From positions 1,798,001 to 1,862,000 of the forward strand of contig NC_011312.1 in NCBI RefSeq assembly GCF_000196495.1: 64,000 nucleotides of DNA, written 5' to 3'. The notes below the pieces were generated by a model, which was not told the origin of the DNA, ran no database searches, and saw only the letters and a program-made list of their open reading frames with translations. Shown here in pieces: positions 8,799 to 21,145 of the stretch (within the stretch, counting starts at the first letter, position 1; each line of letters starts with the position of its first letter). The position numbers and the translations under genes are program-made. This DNA comes from Aliivibrio salmonicida LFI1238. GTDB lineage: Bacteria; Pseudomonadota; Gammaproteobacteria; Enterobacterales; Vibrionaceae.

Positions 8799-9989
8799 AT
8801 GACTGTTTCAATTTACCTTGTAAAAGGACGTGACAAAGCATTACGTCGTCGTCACCCTTGGATTTTCTCTCGCGGCATTGAAAAAATGGACGGCAAACCA
8901 CAGCTTGGTGAAACAGTAGAAATCTATTCAAACAGCGGTGAGTGGCTTGCTCGTGGTGCTTTTTCTCCTCAATCTCAAATCCGTGCCCGTGTTTGGACTT
9001 TTGACAAAAATGAAGCAATTGATAAAGATTTCTTTGTTCGCAAACTAAACCAAGCACAAGGTTTACGCGATATTCTTGCTGAGCGTGAAGGGTTAACCGG
9101 TTATCGTTTAATCGCGGCTGAATCAGATGGCCTACCAGGTATTACGATTGACCGTTACCAAAACTATTTTGTTTGCCAATTATTAAGTGCTGGCGCAGAA
9201 GCAAATAAAGACCAATTAGTTGAAGCCTTAATTGAATGTTACCCAGACTGTAATATTTACGAGCGTTCTGACGTTTCTGTTCGTAAAAAAGAAGGTCTAA
9301 AACAACGCACTGGCGTTCTTCACGGTGAAGAGCCACCTGAATCTGTCATCATTGAAGAGAATGGCGTAAAAATTAGCGTTGATATCGTTAATGGTCATAA
9401 AACAGGCTTCTATCTTGATCAGCGTGATAGCCGTGAGCGTTCGTGCAAATACGTAAAAGATAAATCAGTACTGAACTGTTTCTCTTATACTGGTGGTTTT
9501 GGTCTATACGCCCTAAAAGGTGGAGCAAAACACGTTATCAATGCTGATGTATCTCAACTGGCATTAGACAACGCGAAAAACAATACTGAAATTAATGGAT
9601 TTGACTTATCTAAAGCGGAATTTTTAAACGCTGATGTGTTTAAATTGCTTCGTGAATACCGTGATAACGGCACTAAGTTTGATGTTGTTATTATGGATCC
9701 ACCAAAATTTGCTGAATCTAAAAATCAGTTAGTTGGTGCATGTCGTGGTTATAAAGACATCAACATGCTTGCGATGCAAATTTTGAACCCAGGCGGCACG
9801 CTATTAACGTACTCTTGCTCTGGTTTAATGGACACAGGTTTGTTCCAAAAAATTGTTGCTGATGCGGCTCTTGATGCAAAACGTACGGTTCAATTTATTG
9901 AACGTTTTGAACAAGCAGCGGATCACCCACTTGATTCTGCTTACCCTGAAGGTTTCTACCTAAAAGGTTTTGCTTGTCGCGTTATATAA
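8799..9989 (+). CDS. rlmI: 23S rRNA m5C1962 methyltransferase RlmI
   Basis: A 396-residue RlmI/YccW-type SAM-dependent methyltransferase that methylates C1962 of 23S rRNA. An N-terminal PUA domain (about residues 1-80, [19 protein letters not shown]) precedes the central EEHEH region and a Rossmann methyltransferase domain. Motifs include [27 protein letters not shown] (SAM binding), [12 protein letters not shown] and the catalytic-cysteine region [10 protein letters not shown]. The length is as in E. coli. Upstream is a long pyrimidine-rich leader (8680-8798) without a clear promoter. A terminator follows at 10030. The gene is intact and single. Confidence 0.96.
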
Positions 9990-10029
9990 GCAATTAGCTT
10001 AAACCGGACATATAAAACGAAATAAAAAA

Positions 10030-10060
10030 GGCGAGAAGGTTAACCCCTCTCGCCTTTTCT
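10030..10060. terminator. Terminator between convergent rlmI and adhesin genes
   Basis: GGCGAGAAGG / CCCTCTCGCC with a TTAA-centred loop is followed by TTTTCT on the plus strand and preceded by AAAAAA, so it can serve both directions. Confidence 0.85.
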
Positions 10061-10074
10061 ATTTACACGGTAAC

Positions 10075-13000
10075 TTAATCGACTTTAAACGCGTTAAAAT
10101 CATCAAACAATTTAGTTAAGATCGCATCATCAGACAAACCTTGCCCTGTGATACCTAAGGCATCACTGTCAATACCACTTAATGTTATGTCAGTTTGCTT
10201 CCCTGCATTATCGGTCACGGTTACTGTGGTAGATGATGCCACATCATCTATATCTACATTGATATAATTTAATAAATCCATCATATCATTCGTATCAACA
10301 CCGGTACCTGACAATAGTTCTGCGATATCTAATGTATCTTCATTTAACGTGAAATCACTGATATTGCTTTGAGATGGCGTTATTGTATCTCCCGCGTTTT
10401 CTTCTGCAAAATAGAACATATCATCACCAGCTCCCCCCGTTAATATGTCATTCTGACCAGAGGCATATAATGTATTATTACTTTCATTACCATAGCTATC
10501 AGAGACAACGAGATGGCCTGAATTAGTTAATGAATTTAGTTTTTCTGCGTCTGTCATTCCTGCGGTTGGTTCGCCAGCTAGCTCATCAACAGTAACACCG
10601 TCAATAATAATGGTTTGAACCGTACTTCCTGCTTCATTAATATAAATTTCAGTGCTTCCATCAACTTCTGTGATTTGAATTTGAGACGCTAACGTTGCCG
10701 TATCCCAAACCGTTGTAATATTAGCAATATCACTTAAATCAATTCGGTCACTATCTACATCAAAGTCTTTAATGACATCTCGAGCAAGATCGCCACCAAT
10801 AGACGCATTTGTCCATGTAAAAATATCTGCACCACCCACATCAGATAAATCTAATGGGTTACCAAATAGAAGCTCATCATTTGTGGTTCCGGTTAGGATA
10901 TCTGAACCAAACACACCTTGAACAATATTCGCTCCAGTAACCGTCACGACAACCGTTTCGGATTTCACTCCACCTTTTCCATCACTAACTTCTACCGTAA
11001 ACGAATCAGTATCTGTTGCATCGGCCGCAAGAGCTAAGGTGCTATTTTCAAGTAATATGTATGTCCATAATCCAGTGGTTGCGTTGATAGTTAACGAACC
11101 ATAAGTCCCATTCGCTGCTGACGTTAATTGCCATGATAAATTATCATTTTCAGCATCTGTTGCACTCAGTTGGCCACTAACCGCTTCGACATGCCCCTCT
11201 TTAACATCGGCGGTGGTTACCCCAGAGATCACTGGCGCATCATTTTCACCCGTGATATTAATCGTGATGACTTGCTGAGTCGTATTTCCCGTTTGATCTT
11301 TTATATCAATCGTAAAGGTCTCTTGAGCTCCCAATGCTCCGAGATCTTGAGCTAACGTATCATTGAGTTCATAGGTCCATTGCCCTGTTACTGCATCAAT
11401 ATTGAATATGCCATAAGATGGTGCAGTACCGCTTGCTACACTGTAATCGACAGTATCACCTTCAGGATCAACATAGGTGATCACGCCGCTAGTCGTTAAG
11501 GTTCCACCTTCTTCAACCGTTCCTTCTGTCACTTGCGTTACAGAGGCATCAATAATTGGCTGGTCGTCATGCCCTGTTACGCTAATGGTAATCTCTTGAG
11601 TAACCGTCCCACCGTTTCCGTCACTAACTTCAATAGTAAAAACTTCGGTTGCAATCGTATCACCAAGAACTTGCGCTTTATCATTATCAAGTTCATAGGT
11701 CCATTCACCAGTTACATTAACGGTTAACGCGCCATAAAACCCTTCAACATCCCCAGGGGTTGTGCTTGTGTTCGGCCCTGAGATGACAGTATAACCAAAC
11801 GTCGTATCCTCTAAATCAACATCTGAAACGTCAAGTTGACCAACGGCGGAGGCGGTTCCATCTTCTTCTACGCTTCCAATAAGAACACTACTCGCATTAA
11901 TCGTTGGCGCATCGTTTTCACCGGTGATATTAATCGTAATCACTTGCTGAACGATACTTCCCGTTTGGTCTTTAATCTCTATGGTAAATGTTTCTTGCGC
12001 ACCCGATACACCGATATCTTGAGCTAATCCATCATCAAGTTCGTAATTCCATTGTCCCGTGGCCGCATCAATAGTGAACGTCCCATAAGATGACGTAGTG
12101 CCACTAACGACACTGTAGTCTATGGTGTCACCTTCTGGATCGATATAAGCAATCTCACCATTCGCAATTAAGGTACCGCCTTCAACTACGGTACCATCAG
12201 TGACTTGTGTTACCGATGTATCAATAATTGGCTGATCGTCGTGTCCTGTTACACTAATCGTAATATCTTGAGTAACCGTTCCACCCTTACCATCACTAAC
12301 TTCAACGGTGAATACTTCCGTTACAATCGTATCACCAAGAACTTGTGCTTTAGCATTATCAAGTTCATAGGTCCACTGACCATTTATATCAACGGTTAAT
12401 GCACCATAAAGCCCTTCGACATCACCCGGTGTTGTGCTTGTGTTTGGCCCTGAAATTACGTTATAGCTAAAAGTCGTATCCGATAAATCCACATCCGAAA
12501 CATCCAGTTGACCAATGGCTGATGCCGTTCCGTCTTCTTCAACATTTCCGATAAGAACACTAGTTACATCAATGGTTGGATCATCATTGACACCCGCAAT
12601 ATCAATGGTGATCACTTGTTGAATTATGCCACCAGTTTGATCTGTCATTTCTATCGTAAAGGTTTCTTGAGCGCCTGATGCACTCAGTTCTTGAGCTAGA
12701 GTATCATTTAACGTATACGTCCACTGACCCGTTGCAGAATCGACACTGAATGAACCATAAGACGGCGTTGATCCATTTACAACGTTGTACTCTATCGTAT
12801 CGCCTTCGGGATCAATGTAAGCTATTTGTCCTTCCGCAATCAGGACTCCATCTTCAGCAACATTTCCGGTTACAACTTGTGTTACGTTGGTGTCAATAAT
12901 AGGATCATCATCAGTACCGGTGATATTCACCGTAACCTCTTGTGTGATGACCCCACCGTTACCATCATCAATTTGAATAGTGAACGTTTCTGTAATGGTT

Positions 13001-16000
13001 TCATCACCAATATCTTGTGCTTTCTCGTTATCAAGCAAATAGGTCCATTTACCAAACTCATCAACAGTAACGACGCCATAGGCATCTGTTGGAGAAGTAA
13101 TCACATCAAACGCAAACGTTGTATCATTAATATCGATATCGGAAATATCTAGCTGGCCTGATTCTGTTAATACACCGTCTTCTGCAACATCAACAGAAAG
13201 AATACTTGTATTAATTACTTCAGGATCATCATTAGTACCATTCACTGTAAAGGTAATGTCTTGTGTACTGCTTAAGCCATGTTCATCAGTCACTTTTACG
13301 GTATACGTCAACTCTACTGTTTCACCGACACCAAGTTGTTGAATTTCTAGTGCAGAGTTATCAATGACTAATTTGTAGTCACCATTTGGTTCAAAAGTCA
13401 GTGTACCAAGTGCATCCGCATTTACTACTTCCCAGTCATGCGTGTCTGCCGTATCTGGATCTCCATCATCCCAATTACCGGTAACTTCAATGGTATCCGT
13501 TCCACTTACACCACTGTCTTCAGTTAGCTCTGGGGGGACGGTAACGACTAGGCTTGGTGCATCATTTTCACCATTAATGGTTATGGTTATCGTCATGTCA
13601 GTAGAAGCGCCGAATTCATCGGTTGCTGTAATCGTTACTGTATCCGTTAATGTCTCGCCTTTTGATAAACTATTTACTGTAGGATCATTACCATCAACTG
13701 TGTAGGTCCATTTACCCGTAGCTTCATCAACACTGACTACACCATAACTCCCTTGTACGCCCGGACTAACGGTAATACTATCCCCAATATCAGTTACATT
13801 GGTTACAAAGTTACCTGATGCAGTACTGCCATCAGTTTCTTTAACGACACCAGTGTCCATCCCTGAAATCTGTGGAATATCATTGGTACCGGTGATATTG
13901 ACCGTTACCTCTTGTGCTGTTGTGGCTCCATGGACATCAACGGCAAATACGGTAAAGACTTCAGAAACAACCTCACCTTCTTTTAATCCTTGAATATGAG
14001 CAGCATCATTATCTAAAGTGTAAGTCCATACGCCATTTTCATCAATGGTAAACGTACCGTATGTACCCGTTAATGTTTTTGCATCAAAGGTTACCGTATC
14101 ACCATTTGGATCAGTTGCTATTAACGCATTAGAATCGCTCGTCTTATCATCTTCTTTGAGTTCCATGATGATTTGATCGTTTTGGGTAATTTCTGGTGGC
14201 AAGTTGGAGCCATCAATAGTAACTGTCACGGTTTCTGTTGAGGTTGCACCATAAAGATCCGTAACCGTCACTTCAAAAGTGTCTGATAATGTCTCACCAA
14301 CACCAAGGAATTTAACTGCATCTAGCGAGGTGTTTAACTTATATGTCCATCGCCCAGTATTTTCATTAAGAACTAATTCACCATATGTCCCTGCTTCTGT
14401 ATTACCAAGATCGACAGTCCCTCCATTATCAGTAATTGACCATGCATGAAAATCACCGGCATCAACGTCGCCATCATTTAAGTTACCTGAAATTTGGCTA
14501 TCAGAATCTGTGTTTGAAATACTACCAGTTAATGATCCTGAAATATCAGGAGCATCATTTGTGCCTGTAACATCAACTTTGAAGATCATCATCACGGGAT
14601 TGCCGTGCTCATCAACAACCGTTTTACCGAATTTATCAACAACCGTAACACTGAAAGTATCAGTGACTAATTCACCTTGATTTAATTGTTGTACTTCTAA
14701 GGCATCGTTATCAAGTACATAAGTCCAATTACCATCATTATCTAAAACCAGTGTGCCATATGTACCATCGCCAGAAACTAGATTCCAAGTAAGGTCAGGA
14801 GTTAGGCCACCAACATCATTTAATTTACCGGTTTGCTCTAATGGAGTGGTATCCTCCATGAAATCTATTTCTTCAATAATTAGAACCGTTTCAACATCAT
14901 CAGCAACACCAGTAATCTTAATCGTAATAAGAGAATCAGTACTCTTGGCTCCATGATTATCTTCGACGACAACGCTAAAGAAATCACGTTCAATTTGTTC
15001 AGGTGTCAACGTTTGTACCGCAGGATCTGCGTTATCTAATACATAAGTCCATTGGCCTGTCGCTTCATCTAATGTTAACCAACCATAAGTTCCTTTAATC
15101 GTGATAGAGCCATTATTTGCATCACCATCTTCATCGGTACGCTTATTACCACTCTCATCTACTAAATACCAAATATGCGTATCACAACTGTCTGGGTCAT
15201 TCACTTGTAGTTGGCCTGAGACTTCAAGGATATCATCTTCAATTACCTCCCCCAGCTCACCGAATAATGGAGAATCAACTGCAATTCCTGGTATATCATT
15301 CGTCCCAACAATGGTCACATTAATAAGAACCGTTGATGTTGTACCACAGCTATCCGTAACCGTTACTGTCCACTTCTCAGTAACGCTCTCACCTTCGCAC
15401 AATGAGTCGACATAAGGCTGAGAGTCATCAACATCATAAACCCAGGTACCATCAGAATTAACGACAAGATCCCCAAATAAACCACCATCAACAGAAGATG
15501 CTCCTGAAACACTATTAATAGTACAACCAGAAGGTAATCCTAAATCGCCAGCAGTTATTGAACCACTTCCATCACCACCAATAGGGTCTCCATTCGCGTC
15601 CACACCTTCTTCTTTTGCTTCAATATCAATAATTTCATCATATGAGCCACCACCACCTCCATCAGGATCCGTATTTCCCTTAACAGTAATAGTGACTTCA
15701 AACGGTTCAGATACACCACCGTGCGTATCCGTAGCCGTAACCCAGAAAGAATCAATCCCAATCTCATCAAAATTAAGTGCATTAGTATCTGGATCAAAGT
15801 TATCTAACAAATAGGTCCATTGCCCATTTTCATCAATGGTTAATATTCCATATGTTCCCGATCCATTTTCAACCTGCCAGCTGACTACCTCATCACCTAA
15901 ATCGATATCATCAGCAATTACATTACCGGTTACTTTCGTAAATTGACCATTAAATTGGCCATCTGGAACAAATTCGTAAGCATCTTCAATGACCGTTGCA

Positions 16001-16137
16001 GAGCTATCACCAGAAACGACAGGTTTATCATTCGTGCCCACAATAGTAAAATCGATTTGCTCTGTAGTAAAACCACCGTTAGAATCATGCACAACAGCAG
16101 CAAAAGTTTCAGAGATGGTTTCCCCTTCATTTAAAGA
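10075..16137 (-). pseudogene. Adhesin C-terminal piece (about 15 repeats, RTX-like motifs, type I secretion tail)
   Basis: In frame with the middle piece downstream of the amber codon. Repeats 31-35 alternate between two types (ITQVTxGTVxEGG and SVLIGxVEEDG). The last 330 residues have no VCBS repeat. They contain GVFGSDILTGTTNDELLFG, a von-Willebrand-free hydrophilic segment with DRIDLSDI, RTX-like TGGAGDDMFYF, and the acidic tail LTKLFDDFNAFKVD. Such tails are recognised by type I exporters. With the upstream lesions it is unlikely to be translated. Confidence 0.85.
11480..12880 (-). repeat. 672-bp two-module super-repeat in the adhesin
   Basis: Two alternating VCBS modules recur with a period of about 672 bp (224 codons). 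For example AATAATTGGCTG occurs at 11551 and at 12223 with the following sequence strongly alike. It is older than the 645-bp duplication because substitutions are scattered throughout. Confidence 0.7.
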
Positions 16138-19100
16138 CTAAATCGCCGTCGAATTTTTATCAATTTCATAACGCCATGAACCGTCAGCTTCAAGATAAAA
16201 CGTACCATAATTACCTACGTAGGTTCGAACTTCAAAAGACGTTGCATCTCCAGCATCTACATCTGTGGCAATCAATTGACCAGTGACAATATCTGTCGCT
16301 TGATCTTCTTTATACTCTCCAGTTGCTCCGCCTGTAATTTCAGGAAGATCATTAGTACCTTGGATTGTAATAACAATATCATCAGTCGAAGACTCTCCCA
16401 TTGAATCCGTTACGGTTACCGTAAACGTCTCTGTGAAAGTATCATTAGGACCAAGTGCTTGAACAGCAGCGAGAGAGTTCATTAATATGTAAGTCCATCG
16501 ACCACTTGAATCCATGGTAAGCGAACCGTATTGCCCAACTCCGTTATCCAGGTTCCACGCATGAATGTCACCAACATCAGGATCTGAACTGTTTAACTGA
16601 CCATTAATAGTAGTTGTTTGATCTTCGATTACGGTTCCAGATAATGCGCCGCTTAATGAAGGGGCATCATTCGTTCCTTCAATTGTTATTTCTATTTCTT
16701 TTTCAGACACTTGACCAAATGAATCCGTTACTTTTACGGTAATGGTATCAACGAGCTCTGCACCTTCTTTTAATCCATTAACGGTATTGTTACTGTTATT
16801 GAGGATATAGGTCCAATGACCACCATTATCGAGAGTAAACTGACCATATTGACCTGCCGAACCAATAATCCCCCATTCTAGGGTATCCATTGAATCCAAA
16901 TCACCAGACTGTAAATCACCTGATATTTCGTTTGGAGCCGTATCTTCTTTTATTTCACCAGTCGTATCACCAATAATGCCAGGTGAACTGTTGGTACCTG
17001 CAATATCAATAACAACTTCTATTTGGCTCGTGCCACCTTCACCATCATCCACTTCAACAATGAACTTATCTTGAACAACTTGCCCAGATGAGATACCTAT
17101 CGTTGCCGGTCTTGAATTGTCTAACTGATAAGTCCACATACCAGTATTAGGATCAATACTTAATGAACCATAGATACCATTAGGAGTAAGCGTTGACCAT
17201 GCATGGTCATCTAAGTGATCGATATCAACTGCCGTTAATTCACCTGTCGCGATGTCTTTTCCTGTCGTGCCTTCAATCGTGCTGCCTGTTGTTGCTCCCG
17301 CAATTGATGGTAGATCATTATCGCCAATAACATCGATCGTAATTTCTTTAGAAGTAGAAGCACCAAAACCATCCGTAACAGTGACCGTAAAGGTATCTTG
17401 AACTTTTTCCCCTTCAGATAAAGACTGTACTGAATCTTTATTGTTGCTCAGAGTGTAGGTCCACTTCCCATTAGGATCTAATGACAACGTACCATATGAA
17501 CCAGTACTTGAATCCAAGCTCCATGTATAAGTATCACCAATATCTTGATCATCAGGGTACAGTTGTCCATCTATTTCAGTAATAACGGAATCTTCTTCGA
17601 TAATCCCAGTTAGCTTACCTGATAATTCCGGAACATCATTAGTACCTTCGACCGTAACAGTAACGGTAACTGTATCTATCGCGCCATATTGATCTTCTAC
17701 CTGAATAATATATTTTTCAGTCTCAACCTGACCAGAAAGTAATCCTTGCGTTGTACTTAGCGCATTATCAATTGTATAAGTCCATTTACCATTTTCATCT
17801 AAAGATAATGACCCATATACCCCTTGTGCATCGCTTAATAATGTCCACGTATGTGTATCGGTTATATCAACATCACCATCGGTTAATTCACCAGAAACAG
17901 AGAGAGCATCATCTTCAGTAATTGTTTGAGTATTAACACCACCAATATCGGGAATATCATTCGTCCCAAGAACTTCAACGGTAATCATAATGGCATTAGT
18001 TCCGCCATGTCCGTCATCGACAATAACAGTAAATGTTTCAAACTCTTGTTGGTTTTCTGCTAGTGATTGTGTATCTGAATTTAATGGATCCAGTGTATAT
18101 AACCAATTGCCATCGGCATCGACAGTCATATTACCGTATTTACCAGCGCCCCCACCATCAACAACCCAAGTATGGGTATCAACAAAATCAACATCGACAG
18201 CAGTTAATGCACCAGTTGCTGTGGGAATAATATCTTCGACGGCAGTGCCTGTGGTTCGACCCGTGATAACAGGACGATCATTCGTCCCTTCAATTGTAAT
18301 TTCAACAGTATGTTGTGCAAAACCACTATTTCCATCGCCCACAACGACAACAAAACGTTCAACAACGCTTTCTCCAGCAGCGAGAACTTGCGATTCAGTT
18401 CCATTAAGCGTATATTTCCACTTACCTGTAGCTGAATCTACTGAAAAACTGCCTAATTTCGATTCAGAGGCCCCAATCACAAACCAATTATGCACATCGG
18501 ATAAGTCAACATCATCAACCGTTAATGTATCTGAAATAGTTAAAATCTCGTCCTCTTTAACGGTTCCGGTATCATTACTGTCGACAACACTTGGTAGATC
18601 ATTGGTCCCTTCTAATGAAATAATGATTTCTTTTTGATCGGTGCCACCTTGTCCATCATCAACCGTAACAATAAAGCGATCTTCGGCTGATTCTCCTTCT
18701 GCGAGCTGTTGGGTTTCGTCTAAGGCATTGTTAATGGTGTAAGTCCATTTACCGTTTGCATCTACCGTAATTGAGCCATAAGATCCTGCATCTGGTTGAA
18801 CGTCCCATGTATGAGTATCTGACAGATCTACATCATCAACAATTAATTGACCTTCTGTTGTTTCAATCGCATCTTCTTTTACTGAACCCGACGATTGCCC
18901 TGATAATTCTGGCTTATCATTCGTCCCATTAATTGTAATTTCAATAGTTTCTGTAATAACACCACCAGCACCATCACTTAGTTCAACGGTGTAATATTCT
19001 TTTATTGGTGCATCTCCAGCACCTAAAGATTGGGCTGCATAGTTATCTAAGGTGTAAAGCCAAATACCAGTACTTGCATCTAATGTGAATTTGCCATAAG

Positions 19101-20172
19101 TCCCAGTATCTGAGCCAACGATGTCCCAATTAAACGCACTCGTCGTATCTTCATCTGATGCCGTTAATGTTCCCGTTGTCGTTAGTATTGTATCTTCTGT
19201 TACTGCACCGACAACATCGCCTCCAATCACTGGGACACCATTCGTACCAACAACCGTGATCACGATTTCGATGGTATCTGTACCACCTTGGTTATCATCC
19301 ACAGTAACAGTAAATTTATCTTCGACACTTTGACCTTCGGTCAATCCTTGTGTTGCTGCTAGTGCGTTATCGATGGTGTAAACCCATTTACCCGTAGCAG
19401 GATCTATCGTAATTGAACCGTAAGTACCCGTATTACTACCAACACTCCAAGCGTGAACATCTATGAGATCAACATCATCAACAGTCAATTGACCTTCTGC
19501 CTCTGATTGTGTCGTTGTATCTTCTTTTACCGTTCCGGTAGATTGTCCAGAAACAGTAGGGTCATCATTAGTACCTGTAATCTCTATTGTGATCGTTTCG
19601 GTTGTTAACCCACCCTCACCATCATCAACTTGAATTTGATATTCAACAGTATGTGTTTCACCATTTGCTAAAGCTTGAACTTGCGCAGCGGTATTATTAA
19701 GGGTGTATTCCCATTTACCTGAGCCGTCAGCATTAGTCGAAACGACAATAGAACCATAAGGATCTGTATTTGATGAAAGTAATGTCCAAGTATGCGAATC
19801 TAATGTGTCCACATCATCAACAAATAAATCGCCACTGGTGCTAAGTGTCGTTTCTTCGACAACAGCACCAGAAATGATAGATGAACCTGAAACTGCTGGT
19901 GCATCATTGGTGCCCGTCACTTCAACGGTGACGGTATGTGTGACAGTCCCGCCGTTGCCATCATCCGCAACGATTTCAAACGTTTCAGTTTTGACTTCAC
20001 CATTCGAAATGGCTTGCGTTCCCGCTAGCGTATTGTCTAGTGTGTAGGTCCATTTGCCCGTCGCATCCACTGCCAATGAGCCAAAGACACCTGTACCATC
20101 CGTCACTGACCACGTGTGTGTATCCGTAACATCAACGTCCGTTGCATCCAATTGACCTGTCGCTTCGGCCAT
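16138..20172 (-). pseudogene. Adhesin middle piece (about 13 VCBS repeats, no own start)
   Basis: This is an open frame of 1,344 codons whose first ATG is accidental: the true upstream context is the repeat interrupted by the 50-bp deletion (AEATGQLDATDVDVTDTHTW). It contains repeats 9 to 21, more divergent from each other than those around 20-21 kb, and ends KNSTAI followed by TAG. The sequence after the TAG (SLNEGETISETF) is exactly the next stretch of a VCBS repeat, so the stop is a single-base nonsense change rather than a natural end. Confidence 0.85.
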
Positions 20173-21145
20173 CGTTCGAGCCCGTCACCGTGATCGTGAC
20201 TTCTTGTGTGTCTATTCCGCCGTGATTGTCTTCCACTTGAACCACGTACACGATATCAAGGGTTTCACCCACTCCTAACGCGATAACACCCGCTGATGCA
20301 GCGTTTAAATTAAATGTCCATTTACCATCGGTACCTACAATAAATGTACCTAAATCATCATTTGTGTTTGCTTCAACTGTCCACGTATGAGTGTCTAGTG
20401 TATCGACATCTTCAAGGACTAAATCGCCGGCCGCACTTTCTGTTGCTCTGTGCTCAACCGCCCCTGCGATCACTGACGTATCGGTGATTTCAGGTAGATC
20501 GTTGGTGCCCGTTACTTCAACGGTGACGGTATGTGTGACAGTCCCGCCGTTGCCATCATCCGCAACGATTTCAAACGTTTCAGTTTTGACTTCACCATTC
20601 GAAATGGCTTGCGTTCCCGCTAGCGTATTGTCTAGTGTGTAGGTCCATTTGCCCATCGCATCCACTGCCAATGAGCCAAAGACACCTGTACCATCCGTCA
20701 CTGACCACGTGTGTGTATCCGTAACATCAACGTCCGTTGCATCCAATTGACCTGTCGCTTCGGCCACCGTATCTTCAACAACGGAGCCCGTATCGGTACC
20801 ACTGATGGTTGGGCCATCGTTCGAGCCCGTCACCGTGATCGTGACTTCTTGTGTGTCTATTCCGCCGTGATTGTCTTCCACTTGAACCACGTACACGATA
20901 TCAAGGGTTTCACCCACCCCTAACGCGATAACACCCGCTGATGCAGCGTTTAAATTAAATGTCCATTTACCATCGGTACCAACAATAAATGTACCTAAAT
21001 CATCATTTGTGTTTGCTTCAACTGTCCACGTATGAGTGTCTAGTGTATCGACATCTTCAAGGACTAAATCGCCGGTCGCACTTTCTGTTGCTCTGTGCTC
21101 AACCGCCCCTGCGATCACTGACGTATCGGTGATGTCAGGGAGATC
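19918..21145 (-). repeat. Near-identical 645-bp tandem duplication of two VCBS modules
   Basis: The segment around 20513-21145 is repeated nearly base for base at about 19918-20500. The offset is 645 bp (215 codons, two modules: DTSVIAGAVEHRATES and GTDTGSVVEDTV types), except that one copy lacks 50 bp. Before the deletion point the offset is 595 (20766 against 20171); after it 645 (20817 against 20172). The identity is much higher than between other modules, so the duplication is young. Confidence 0.85.

Noticed and set aside
11170..20923. Many plus-strand open frames of 60-215 codons opposite the adhesin.
   Set aside because: They are shadows of the repeated minus-strand coding sequence: they recur at the same place in each repeat and have no ribosome-binding sites.
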